In this document: piece after piece, positions 24,702 through 32,654 of the stretch
How the letters are laid out: each line of letters starts with the position of its first letter
How positions within the stretch are numbered: the first letter of the stretch is position 1
From: Methanocalculus sp.
Lineage (GTDB): Archaea > Halobacteriota > Methanomicrobia > Methanomicrobiales > Methanocorpusculaceae
DNA length: 32,655 nucleotides
Assembly: GCA_013329165.1 (NCBI GenBank)
Contig: DUKV01000042.1
Location: 1-32,655 of the forward strand
Direction: 5' to 3'
Notes under the pieces: model-generated
Told to the model about the DNA's origin: nothing
The model's database searches: none
Seen by the model: the letters and a program-made list of their open reading frames with translations, nothing else
Program-made: the position numbers and the translations under genes

Positions 24702-25550
24702 ATGGCAGTATACACACGCCACCTGCCTCAGTGGAAGCAGGATGAGGTTGAAGAAGTCAAGAAGAATGTGCAGGAGTATGCCTTACTCGGCATCATCGAT
24801 ACTTTTGGTATCCCTGCATCACAGTTCCAGCAGATCCGGCGGAACCTCAAAGAGAGAGCCACCATCAAGGTGATGAGAAACACGCTCATCGAGCATGCAT
24901 TCTCTGATCTTGGCGGAGTATATGACGATCTCAAAGAGCATATCACCGGACACTCGGCACTGATCTTCACAAACGACAACCCCTTCAGACTGTTCAAGTC
25001 CCTTGAACAGACGAAGACAAAGCGGGCTGCCAAAGCTGGTGAGATCGCACCAGAGGACATCGTTGTTCCAAAGGGAGCAACAAGCTTCAAGCCAGGCCCT
25101 ATCGTCAGCGAACTTCAGCAGGCGGGCATCCCGGCCACCATCGATGGCGGCAAGGTGAAGATCCGCGAGACGAAGACGGTCGTAAAGGCTGGTGAGGTCA
25201 TTGACCGGAAGAAAGCCGGTGTTCTCTCGAAGCTTGACATAAAGCCGATGGATGTCGGTTTATCTCTTTTCGTCGCACTCTACCAGGATGAGCTGTATCT
25301 TCCAGATGTACTTGGTATTGACGAGACGGAATACTACAACAAGCTCGTTCTTGCCGTTCAGCAGGCGTTCAACCTCTCGGTCAATGCAGTCTATCCGACT
25401 GCATTCACGATGGAGACGATCCTTGCAAAGGCATTCCGTGAAGCTCGCAGCCTTGGTATAGAGGCCGCTATCTACGAGAAGGATGTCATTGATGGCATCA
25501 TCGCAAAGGCATACAGACAGATGAACACAATCAAAGTATTAGTTGAATAA
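24702..25550 (+). CDS. rpl10: Large-subunit ribosomal protein uL10 (P0), short form without acidic tail
   Basis: A 282-residue stalk scaffold protein that binds the 23S rRNA GTPase centre and carries the P1/L12 dimers. The N-terminal rRNA-binding domain (KVMRNTLIEHAF, ALIFTNDNPFRLFK) and the P0 insertion (KPGPIVSELQQAGIPATIDG) are complete, followed by the dimer-binding spine helices up to IIAKAYRQMNTIKVLVE. Many archaeal P0 proteins are about 330-350 residues and end in the acidic EEE...GLGALFG tail also present in P1; this one stops before it, with a clear TAA and a Shine-Dalgarno for rpl12 immediately after. I believe other Methanomicrobiales are similar, so this is probably lineage-specific and not a mutation. 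Confidence 0.95.
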   Translation: MAVYTRHLPQWKQDEVEEVKKNVQEYALLGIIDTFGIPASQFQQIRRNLKERATIKVMRNTLIEHAFSDLGGVYDDLKEHITGHSALIFTNDNPFRLFKSLEQTKTKRAAKAGEIAPEDIVVPKGATSFKPGPIVSELQQAGIPATIDGGKVKIRETKTVVKAGEVIDRKKAGVLSKLDIKPMDVGLSLFVALYQDELYLPDVLGIDETEYYNKLVLAVQQAFNLSVNAVYPTAFTMETILAKAFREARSLGIEAAIYEKDVIDGIIAKAYRQMNTIKVLVE

Positions 25551-25562
25551 GGTGACTGAATT

Positions 25563-25874
25563 ATGGAGTACATATACGCTGCTCTCTTACTGCACTCAGC
25601 TGGCAAAGCAGTAGAAGAAGAATCCGTCAAGGCAGTTCTCTCTGCCGCAGGTATCGCTACAGACGAATCCCGTGTAAAGGCGCTCATTGCCGCCCTTGAC
25701 GGCGTTGACATCGAAGATGCCATCAGCAAGGCCGCTGCAGCACCCGTTGCAGCCGTAGCTGCCGCAGTACCCGTAGCAGCAGCTGCTGCTGAAGAGGCGC
25801 CTGAGGAAGAAGAGTCAAAGAAGGAAGAGGAAGAAGAATCCGGAATGGCTGGTCTTGGAGCCCTCTTCGGCTAA
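25563..25874 (+). CDS. rpl12: Large-subunit ribosomal protein P1 (L12)
   Basis: A 103-residue acidic stalk protein. The N-terminal dimerisation and P0-binding part ([17 protein letters not shown]) is followed by an Ala-rich hinge (about 58-76), a Glu/Lys-rich segment and the factor-recruiting tail [15 protein letters not shown] lies upstream of the ATG. It is the last gene of the operon, followed at once by a T-run terminator. Confidence 0.97.
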   Translation: MEYIYAALLLHSAGKAVEEESVKAVLSAAGIATDESRVKALIAALDGVDIEDAISKAAAAPVAAVAAAVPVAAAAAEEAPEEEESKKEEEEESGMAGLGALFG

Positions 25875-25878
25875 ATTC

Positions 25879-25887
25879 TTTTTTTTT
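25879..25887 (+). terminator. T-run terminator of the stalk operon
   Basis: Nine consecutive T begin 5 bases after the rpl12 stop codon, a standard intrinsic archaeal termination signal. Confidence 0.7.
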
Positions 25888-25983
25888 ACTCAGACAATCC
25901 CCCCACTGAAGAAGGCAGGATCTGGTTTTGATTATGGTGCATGTACGCCGGAGTGGGAACACTGCTGTAGCAGGCCCGCGATT

Positions 25984-25999
25984 TTCTTCGGTTGAAGAA
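25984..25999. terminator. Inverted repeat between convergent operons
   Basis: TTCTTC and GAAGAA form a 6-bp stem around a GGTT loop. The repeat lies between the stalk operon and the minus-strand hypF operon, and A/T flanks on both sides would suit a two-way terminator. Nothing else is recognisable in 25888-26012. Confidence 0.35.
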
Positions 26000-26012
26000 T
26001 AAACCATCAGAG

Positions 26013-26255
26013 CTACGAAGCGGCAGGTAGATGATGAACCATGTTTTTCTGATCGAAGGGAATCCCTTCAAATGAGGCATAGATATACTCTTCAGCATCA
26101 GTATCCAGTTCTTTTTCATAGAAAGGCGAGGGATCAAGGCTATTGAAGAGCTGGCTGACCGTTGAGATCTTCAGTTCAACACGGGCGATCTCATCAGGAT
26201 CCCCAGGCGGGGATCCGAATTCCCGGTCATGGTACTCAAACTCCCGTGCCTCCAT
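26013..26255 (-). pseudogene. Truncated gene of a conserved 'SLDPSPF' family, downstream of hypF
   Basis: An 80-residue frame starting at ATG 26255, 7 bases after the hypF stop. Its core reads RVELKISTVSQLFNSLDPSP and then EKELDTDAEEYI, which I recognise as the N-terminus of a conserved uncharacterised prokaryotic family (xxSLDPSPFxxxDLDxxAEEYI). Full members are about 180-200 residues, with a C-terminal part that includes membrane helices. Here the frame ends just after HHLPAAS, where the family continues (xxxHLP...). No membrane helix is recoverable downstream in any frame, so the gene seems to have lost its C-terminal half. It could still make a short soluble protein. The function of the family is unknown to me. 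Confidence 0.55.
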
Positions 26256-26262
26256 CCGCAAT

Positions 26263-28494
26263 TCATCTGGTTCCGGCGATGATCGCCTGCCCAAATGAGA
26301 TGCAACCATCACCGAGTGGGTATTCTGTGTTGATGACCGGCTCGATTCCGGCTCTCCTGAGCTCTTCACAGATGGTGGATCTGATCATGTGGTTGTAGCA
26401 TACGCCGCCCGATAGGGCACCCTTTCCGATACCATGCTCTTCGGCTACAGACACTGCCATCCGGGCAACACCACGGGCGAGATTGAACTGGAAGGACGCG
26501 GCAATATCCGCAACAGCACGCCTCTGCATCTCATGGCTCTCCACTTTCAGGGGAAGATAGCGTGAAAAGGCCTCTTCCATCAGGTGGGAAGTAGAAAGCA
26601 CCTGCTGACCGTTCTCTTCAGAGATGATGAGCTCCCACTCAGCGGCTCTACCCGACGCAGCGACTGCCTCAAGCCGCATCGCTGGCTCGCCATCATAGGT
26701 CCTTTCAGAACAGATACCAAGCAGAGCAGATGCAGCATCAAGTACCCTCCCGGTGCTGGTTGTCTGAATGGTGTTAAACCTTCTTTCAACCTGATGTGCA
26801 AGTGCCGAACAGGCGATATCATTCCACCCCCGCCAGGCAAGGAGATCCAGTACTTCAGGTCTGGGGAGGATGCCATAAAGCATCCGTTCGGGATGTGCGG
26901 TTGCAGCATCGCCACCCGGCATCATGACCTGCTCAAGGTGTCCTGCCCGTGCGTAACCGGGTGCCTGCCCGACAAAGATCTCGCCTCCCCAGACAGTGCC
27001 GTCATCCCCGTACCCGACACCGTCAATTGCGATCCCGACGCACGGCTCGCGGGTCGTTGCGGCAATATGTGCCCGATGATGCTGGACCGGGACCAGTGCT
27101 GCACCAAGCTCATCTGCAAGGTCGGTTGCATATCGTGTCGAGAGGAACTGTGGATGGAGATCACAGGCGATGATCTCAGGCGTTGTACCGGTTAAGCCTC
27201 TGAGCCGCTCCACCGTCTCCTCAAGGTAGCGGACGGTTGAGGGGTTCCTGATATTTCCAATATGAGGGGAGGTGATGCAGAAGCCATTGTTGTAGATGCT
27301 GGCATTGGCATTCAGTTCAGGCCCGACAGCGAGGATGGCTTTATTCCCGAGATCGATCCTGATCCTCTTCGGTGCAATACCCCGGGAGAGGCGGATGATC
27401 AGGCCGTCACGGACAACCGAATCATCACACCGGTTCTGGATCTCGCGATCATGGGTGAGGAAATAGTCCACCACATCCCGAAGACGCGACATTACCAGAT
27501 CGATCTCTGTGATCATCGGGTTTCCGGGAACATTCGCACTCGTCATCACGAGCATCGGTGACCGCAGATGACTGAAGAGAAGGTGGTGAAGACCGGTATA
27601 GGGGAGCATCATCCCGAGGGTATGCAGGTTTGATATCGTCGGGTGGGAAGTGTGATCGCGTTTTTCAAGGATGACAATCGGACGGATGGGACCGGTAAGA
27701 TATTCTCTCTCAGTCTCATTCAGCATGGCAACCTGCTCGATGGTATCAACTTCAGCCATCACTGCAAGTGGCTGCTCGGTCCTTCCGAGGAGGGCTTTCA
27801 GCCGTTCTGCTGATGATTCGATGCATGCAATATGGAAACCCCCTATCCCCCGTATCGCCAGGATCTTTCCCATATCAAGAAGTTCTGCTGCTTTTTTGAT
27901 CGCGTCTGCAACCGGCATGCTCCGGCCGTCCGGATCCATCAGGGTGAGCGAGGGGCCGCAGGTGGCACAGGCGATCGTCTGGGCATGGTGGCGCCTGGAT
28001 CGCGGGTTCCAATACTCCTCCTCGCATGAAGGACAGAGAGGGAAGAGATCCATTGTTGTTCTCTCCCGATCATAGGGAAGCGCGCGGATGATACTGTACC
28101 GCGGGCCACAATCTACGCAGGATGTTGCCCAGTAGTTAAAATAACGACCATCAGCCTGATTAATATCATGGATGCAGGCCTCGCAGATCGCAACATCGGG
28201 GGGGATCATCCCGGAGAGGTTGCCCGCTTTGCTATCAAGGATCGAAAAATGATCGGGAATTGTACCTGAAAGGGGTGAAACTATCACCTCGTCTATGGCT
28301 GCAAGGCGCGGCCCTCTCCGGACCGCATCGAGGAACTCGTCAAAACGATCTCCTTCAGCGTGAATAAGAACCTCGCTGCCGAGATTTATCACCGTTCCAC
28401 GAATGCCGAGTGATGCCGCAGCTGCATAGACAAAGGGGCGGAACCCCACACCCTGTACGATCCCACGGACGATGATACTGCCAGATCTCCGCAT
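26263..28494 (-). CDS. hypF: Carbamoyltransferase HypF ([NiFe]-hydrogenase maturation)
   Basis: A 743-residue multi-domain enzyme that turns carbamoyl phosphate into the cyanide ligand precursor delivered to HypE for the NiFe active site. The order is acylphosphatase (about 5-90, GIVQGVGFRPFVY with the catalytic Arg), a double zinc-finger region (CEAC, CVDCGPRYSI, CPSC, CATCGP; about 105-190), a YrdC/Sua5-like adenylate-forming domain (about 200-380) and a Kae1-like C-terminal domain (VQHHRAHIAA, GGVCYNH). Length and all motifs are normal. ATG 28494 lies just downstream of an AT-rich promoter region shared with the winged-helix gene on the other strand. It implies NiFe hydrogenases such as F420-reducing and Ech/Eha types in the organism, though none is in the window. 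Confidence 0.96.
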   Translation of the reverse strand: MRRSGSIIVRGIVQGVGFRPFVYAAAASLGIRGTVINLGSEVLIHAEGDRFDEFLDAVRRGPRLAAIDEVIVSPLSGTIPDHFSILDSKAGNLSGMIPPDVAICEACIHDINQADGRYFNYWATSCVDCGPRYSIIRALPYDRERTTMDLFPLCPSCEEEYWNPRSRRHHAQTIACATCGPSLTLMDPDGRSMPVADAIKKAAELLDMGKILAIRGIGGFHIACIESSAERLKALLGRTEQPLAVMAEVDTIEQVAMLNETEREYLTGPIRPIVILEKRDHTSHPTISNLHTLGMMLPYTGLHHLLFSHLRSPMLVMTSANVPGNPMITEIDLVMSRLRDVVDYFLTHDREIQNRCDDSVVRDGLIIRLSRGIAPKRIRIDLGNKAILAVGPELNANASIYNNGFCITSPHIGNIRNPSTVRYLEETVERLRGLTGTTPEIIACDLHPQFLSTRYATDLADELGAALVPVQHHRAHIAATTREPCVGIAIDGVGYGDDGTVWGGEIFVGQAPGYARAGHLEQVMMPGGDAATAHPERMLYGILPRPEVLDLLAWRGWNDIACSALAHQVERRFNTIQTTSTGRVLDAASALLGICSERTYDGEPAMRLEAVAASGRAAEWELIISEENGQQVLSTSHLMEEAFSRYLPLKVESHEMQRRAVADIAASFQFNLARGVARMAVSVAEEHGIGKGALSGGVCYNHMIRSTICEELRRAGIEPVINTEYPLGDGCISFGQAIIAGTR

Positions 28495-28508
28495 GGATTA
28501 TCAACAAA

Positions 28509-28540
28509 GGTTATAGAATTACAGAGCAATATAGTACATA
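28509..28540. promoter_or_regulatory. Divergent promoter region, hypF versus winged-helix gene
   Basis: Two TATA-like elements lie in the 56-base divergent gap: GGTTATAGAATT at 28509-28520, usable on either strand, and CAATATAGTAC at 28528-28538. Spacings to the hypF ATG and the GTG at 28551 are 18-37 bases, so which element serves which gene is uncertain. Confidence 0.45.
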
Positions 28541-28550
28541 GGGTTTTGCA

Positions 28551-29087
28551 GTGACGGATCATCCTAAGACGAAAATTGTAAGCGACCCGGTGGAGCTAGT
28601 ACCTCTGCTTGTTACGTTTAACAACTCAGGGTATAAAATGGTTTATGAATTGCTCTCGAAGTCATGGGTTACTGAAGAGGAACTGAATCAGCAATATGAA
28701 GGTGAATATCAGCAATATGAAGGTGAATGCATCAGCCATTGCCTGAAGATGCTGAAGAAAGGAAACCTTATCGATGAGCAATGGAGAACAGTTCCGGGAA
28801 AGAAACCCGAGAAGGAATACCGGGTTAATTATCAGAAGTTCAGGGCAAATTTCCAGTGTTCAATGGAAGATCTCGTCTCGATGCTCTATATATCCACATC
28901 AAACGACGAAAAACTCAGGGAAATTTCCGATAATATAAAGGCCGAAGTAGATTTAGGAAATACCTCCATCAGCGAGATCGCGCGGAAAGTTGGTGTAAAA
29001 CCGATCTATGTCAAGGGCATAGCAAAGCGTCTGCCACATTTTGATGTCCGGGGACAGGGGTTGATACTCCTTGATGGAGAAAAGTAA
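28551..29087 (+). CDS. Archaeal ArsR-like winged-helix transcription regulator
   Basis: A 178-residue predicted DNA-binding protein. The N-terminal half looks like a winged helix (LVTFNNSGYKMVYELLSKSW, then CLKMLKKGNLIDEQW), and a second small helix-turn-helix lies near residues 140-165 (TSISEIARKVGVKPIYVKGI). Similar proteins are widespread in methanogens and are usually labelled ArsR family. The start is GTG 28551, with no nearer ATG and no Shine-Dalgarno. Residues 45-58 contain a tandem duplication, QQYEGEY/QQYEGEC, between recognition helices, absent from family members as I remember them. The end overlaps the next regulator by 14 bases, so both are cotranscribed, possibly together with the helicase. 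The target is unknown. Confidence 0.75.
   Translation: MTDHPKTKIVSDPVELVPLLVTFNNSGYKMVYELLSKSWVTEEELNQQYEGEYQQYEGECISHCLKMLKKGNLIDEQWRTVPGKKPEKEYRVNYQKFRANFQCSMEDLVSMLYISTSNDEKLREISDNIKAEVDLGNTSISEIARKVGVKPIYVKGIAKRLPHFDVRGQGLILLDGEK
28688..28729 (+). repeat. 21-base tandem duplication inside the winged-helix gene
   Basis: Two adjacent 21-base copies, 28688-28708 and 28709-28729, begin TCAGCAATATGAAGGTGAAT and differ only at the last base (A versus G). The unit is a multiple of three and keeps the reading frame, adding seven residues. Confidence 0.95.
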
Positions 29088-29880
29088 GGATCCCCTTGGA
29101 AATCTTCTCAGAAGTAAAAGGGAGACGACCAGGTTTCAGGTTCTCGTTGAAGTAGCCGAGCACCAGCCATCAATACGCCAGCAGGAGATCGCCGAGAAGC
29201 TCGGGGTAACCCCGCAGGCTATCTCCGAATATATCCGCGATCTCGCAGATGACGAGCTGATCACCGCAGAAGGGCGCGGGCGGTACAGTGTCACCCGTAA
29301 GGGGATCGAATGGGTGCTCTCAAGTGCGGAGCAGCTCGAGAGCTATGCACGCCATATCAGGCGGGATATCATACAGCAGGTAGCAATATGGGCTGCAATT
29401 GCGGGCGAGGACCTGAAGAAAGGCGATTCGGTCGGCGTCTTCATGAAAGGGGGGTGGCTCTATGCCGGGAAGGAAAAACAGTCAGCAACAGGCATTACCA
29501 TCGATGATGCGGAGAAGGGGACTGATGTTGGTGTCGCACGATTGAGCGGTATCATTGAGCATACCGAAGGTTCAGTCTTTGTTTGCAAGGTACCCCGGAT
29601 CGAACGGGGCGGATCCCGGGTCGTTGAGCGGGATCGGCTCTTCAAGATCGTGCAGAAGGCCGAGATCGTCGGTGCTGTCGGGGTAGAGGCATATATGGCA
29701 CTGAAACGGTCGGGGATTAGATCCGATATGTTCTATGGCGCACGTGAAGGTGTTATCGAAGCTGCATTTCACGGTATGAACTGTGCGATCATCGTTGTTG
29801 ATTCTGAGTTCACCGACTTTATCAAACGGCTTGAAACCGCAGGACTCTCCTATACCATCCACGATCTGGCGGTGCAGTAA
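29074..29880 (+). CDS. Archaeal winged-helix regulator with C-terminal ligand-type domain
   Basis: A 268-residue conserved archaeal regulator. Residues 12-75 form a MarR/Lrp-like winged helix (IRQQEIAEKLGVTPQAISEY, then the wing GRGRYSVTRKG). Residues 85-265 are a mixed alpha/beta domain with GVEAYMALKRSGI and ends in FTDFIKRLETAGLSYTIHDL, conserved among methanogens; ligand and targets are unknown to me. ATG 29074 is preferred to the TTG at 29071. It overlaps the upstream regulator gene and lies 6 bases before the helicase gene, so a three-gene operon is likely. Confidence 0.8.
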   Translation: MEKSKDPLGNLLRSKRETTRFQVLVEVAEHQPSIRQQEIAEKLGVTPQAISEYIRDLADDELITAEGRGRYSVTRKGIEWVLSSAEQLESYARHIRRDIIQQVAIWAAIAGEDLKKGDSVGVFMKGGWLYAGKEKQSATGITIDDAEKGTDVGVARLSGIIEHTEGSVFVCKVPRIERGGSRVVERDRLFKIVQKAEIVGAVGVEAYMALKRSGIRSDMFYGAREGVIEAAFHGMNCAIIVVDSEFTDFIKRLETAGLSYTIHDLAVQ

Positions 29881-29886
29881 GCACCT

Positions 29887-31911
29887 ATGAGCGCGATCAT
29901 CCTCCCATGGAAGAAAACCTATCGGATCCTCTTCTTTGATGATCGAAGAATCCGCCATGTCGGCACCGTATCCCTCGCGAGAACGACACGGGGGATCCGG
30001 CCCGACGAGTTTATGGTCAGAAAGCCGGGTACATCCCACCCAAAGAAGACACCCACAAAGGATCTGCTTGTAGCCCTCCGCCAGGGCGACGTATACCTGA
30101 CCCAGCATGATGCTGCTTTTGAAGAGTTCCTGGAAAATCTTCAGATACCATATTCATTTGTCGATATATGCAGAATCTGCCTCCTGGAGGATCGGATCAC
30201 ACAGCTCTCCAAAGAGACACGGATCAGGTGCGGCCGTGAGCTGATCTGCCCGGATTGTGCAAAGAAAGAACTCTCACGCGAACTGTCTCATCTCAGAAAG
30301 CTCGGAAAAAAGACCCGTGCGCATATAGAAGATCTCCTGATGGAGCACCGGGATCTCGAGGCGGTCCTTGCGATCATCCAGCCGGAGAGCCTCGATATGA
30401 AGAAGACACTCTTTGACAGGGTCGATGCGCATCCGGTTTCTGACACACAACGGCTGGAAGAGCTCCCGCTGCCCCGCGAGTTTGTGGATGCGGTATCAGT
30501 TACTACTCTGATGCCCGCACAACAGCTTGCGGTTGAGTCGGGACTCCTCTATGGGAAACACCTGCTTATCGTTGCAGCAACAGCCAGTGGGAAGACGTTT
30601 ATCGGAGAGATGGCGGGTCTCAAGAACCTTCTTGAAGGGCGGGGACGTCTTCTCTTCCTGGTGCCGCTGGTTGCTCTGGCAAACCAGAAGTACGAGCGCT
30701 TCTCCGAGACGTACAAGAATCTGGCACGTGTCTCCATCTCAACCGGTGTCTCCCGTCTGAACCTCCCCGAGACACGATCTCCTGCACGGCGGGATGCGGG
30801 ATCGGATATCATCATCGGGACCTATGAAGGGGTCGACAATATCCTGAGAAGAGGGCGGCAGCTTCGGAATATCGGGACAGTGGTGATTGATGAGGTCCAG
30901 ATGCTCGAAGATCCGGAACGGGGTCACCGGCTTGACGGGATGATCGCCCGCCTGAAGCAGATCGCTCCTAAGACACAGTTCATCTATCTCTCGGCAACAA
31001 TCGGCGCACCTCATATCCTCGCAAAGAAACTGAATGCGAATCTGGTCACCTATGCAGAGCGGCCGGTCTCTCTGGATCGCCATCTCCTCTTCGTTGAACG
31101 GGATGCGAAGATCCCGACGATCAAGCGGCTGATCTTCGAGGAGTTTGGGAAGATCTCTTCCAAAGGATTCAAAGGGCAGACGATCGTCTTCACCAACGCC
31201 CGATCCCGCTGCCACCAGATCGCCGATGCAATCGGCCCACGTGCAGCCCCCTACCATGCCGGCCTCACGGCACAGGAACGAAGAGATATCGAATCCAGAT
31301 TCACAAAAGGAAAACTCGCCGCAGTCGTCACCACAGCCGCCCTTGCAGCAGGTGTTGATTTCCCCGCATCACAGGTGATCTTTGATGCCCTGGCAATGGG
31401 GATCGAGTGGCTGACAGTGCAGGAGTTCCACCAGATGATCGGAAGAGCAGGCCGGCCCGACTTCCATGATGCGGGGCGTGTCGTGATCCTGGCCGAGCCC
31501 GGCGGCTCCTATTCACGGGAGTCGAAGGCGACCGAGGAGGAGGTGGCAATCAATCTCCTCAGGGGCGTGATGGAGGAGGTCGCCCCCGTCTACGGGATGG
31601 AGGAGAGCAGTGAAGAGTATGCGGCAAATGCTGTCGTTGCCCGCGGAATCGAGCAGGATCTTGAGTCCATGAATGAGCGGATGGTCGGAACCCTCGAGGA
31701 TGCCATCCCCGAGATGGAGAAGTACAGGCTGATCCATCGAAAAGGCGGGGTCATCGAGCTCTCGCCTTTCGGCAGGGTGATGGCAGAACACTTCATCGGA
31801 GTCGAACGGCTGAAGCGGATACGCAGCCTTGTCCGGGAAGAGGACGACCCCCTGATGATCCTTGCGGATCTCGAGTGCAGGACCGATGAGGACGAGCAGA
31901 AGGGGAGGTAA
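29887..31911 (+). CDS. Archaeal Ski2-like superfamily 2 helicase (COG1202-type)
   Basis: A 674-residue SF2 ATPase. An archaeal N-terminal region (1-200, DUF5814-like) contains a probable zinc site (Cys95, Cys98, Cys115, Cys121, Cys124 in CRICLL and RCGRELICPDC). The helicase core shows Walker A VAATASGKT (229-237), DEVQ (335-338) in place of DExH, SATIG, VTTAALAAGVDFPA and QMIGRAGRP. A C-terminal winged-helix-like extension follows (LSPFGRVMAEHFIGVERL). The family is restricted to archaea and related to Hel308 and Ski2; roles in RNA or DNA repair processing are supposed but not settled. ATG 29887 follows the regulator stop by 6 bases. Confidence 0.9.
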   Translation: MSAIILPWKKTYRILFFDDRRIRHVGTVSLARTTRGIRPDEFMVRKPGTSHPKKTPTKDLLVALRQGDVYLTQHDAAFEEFLENLQIPYSFVDICRICLLEDRITQLSKETRIRCGRELICPDCAKKELSRELSHLRKLGKKTRAHIEDLLMEHRDLEAVLAIIQPESLDMKKTLFDRVDAHPVSDTQRLEELPLPREFVDAVSVTTLMPAQQLAVESGLLYGKHLLIVAATASGKTFIGEMAGLKNLLEGRGRLLFLVPLVALANQKYERFSETYKNLARVSISTGVSRLNLPETRSPARRDAGSDIIIGTYEGVDNILRRGRQLRNIGTVVIDEVQMLEDPERGHRLDGMIARLKQIAPKTQFIYLSATIGAPHILAKKLNANLVTYAERPVSLDRHLLFVERDAKIPTIKRLIFEEFGKISSKGFKGQTIVFTNARSRCHQIADAIGPRAAPYHAGLTAQERRDIESRFTKGKLAAVVTTAALAAGVDFPASQVIFDALAMGIEWLTVQEFHQMIGRAGRPDFHDAGRVVILAEPGGSYSRESKATEEEVAINLLRGVMEEVAPVYGMEESSEEYAANAVVARGIEQDLESMNERMVGTLEDAIPEMEKYRLIHRKGGVIELSPFGRVMAEHFIGVERLKRIRSLVREEDDPLMILADLECRTDEDEQKGR

Positions 31912-31922
31912 GACCTCCCCTC

Positions 31923-32438
31923 TCACTCCGTCTTGAAGATCCCGTTACAGATCACGTACTCCATCCCGTCACTCCCGTATACAAGCTGATAATCGGTGCT
32001 CTTCCAGAAAAGATCGCCATCAGCCGGGTTGATAGAGATAGAATCCTCCCACCAGGACCCGTTTTTTGCTGCTCCTTTTACAATAGTATCCTGGAATACC
32101 GTTCCCGCAACATCTGTTTTTCCCCTGAAACCCACGCCAACAAGATGTATATTTGTAGCAGGGGCGACCATCCCCACATCAGTATCATAGGCAAAGATAG
32201 AGCGGGCGGGTTTGTCTCCATCCCTTTAGGGATGTACACCTGCATTGATCGCCCAGATCGTTGCCGGGCATCACGGGCAAGGGCATCGGCTGTGGAGGTG
32301 ACAAGTGCGACTGCATCTGCCTCTGTCAGGATCTCATCTGCATATCCCGGTGTAAGGTACCGATAGAGGATCCGCTCATACCTGCTGACCCGTATTCATC
32401 CTTCTCTGATCTGATCCGATCAAGCGTTTTTGCAGGGG
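31923..32438 (-). pseudogene. Broken cache-domain sensor gene
   Basis: The minus strand carries the end of an extracytoplasmic cache-type ligand-binding domain, spread over more than one frame. From about 32225 to 31923 one frame reads IFAYDTDVGMVAPATNIHLV through FRGKTDVAGTVFQDTIVKGA to the end YGSDGMEYVICNGIFKTE, which fits the pattern xFAYDxxxxxLAHxxNPxLVGxxxxGKTDVxGxxF. The frame is closed upstream by TAA at 32226-32228, directly preceded in the same frame by AINAGVHP. Further up, another frame carries YADEILTEADAVALVTSTAD, so at least one frameshift also separates the pieces. No signal peptide is recognisable, and the upstream end abuts an intron remnant. A start at ATG 32177 would give 84 residues, only part of the domain. 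Confidence 0.6.
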
Positions 32439-32654
32439 TTATGTCGAATAGGGAAGGGATGTTACCATCCCTCCCCCTTCCAAGAACCAGCACGTGCGGC
32501 TCACGCATTCCTTTACCCATTGCTGGGCGGTAACGCAAAGTAGGTTTTTTCCTCCTTGCGTTGCCTTTGCAATCCGGATATGTATTTGATTAACAGTGGA
32601 TTTAGTTCTATCCCAGTTGATGGAGTTCCCTTGCCGGGCGAGATCCCTGTCAGT
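32439..32654 (-). pseudogene. Deleted group II intron reverse transcriptase, N-terminal remnant
   Basis: A frame open at the window edge reads DRDLARQGNSINWDRTKST and continues NQIHIRIAKATQGGK, the N-terminal region (RVT_N-like) of group II intron maturases, where families continue WxxVKxLQxLLxxS. Here, after residue GGK, the sequence jumps directly into intron 3' structural RNA (translated LLCVTAQQWVKEC...), ending at TAA 32439-32441. Polymerase, maturase and endonuclease domains are all missing, so an internal deletion of well over a kilobase is implied (inference). The start lies beyond the window. Confidence 0.65.

Noticed and set aside
26584..27195. 203-codon plus-strand frame inside hypF
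   Set aside because: Antisense to well-conserved HypF domains; no recognisable motif.
32326..32538. 70-codon minus-strand frame spanning the intron end and the cache gene
   Set aside because: It crosses structural RNA-like sequence and changes frame relative to both neighbouring coding remnants, so it is not a gene.
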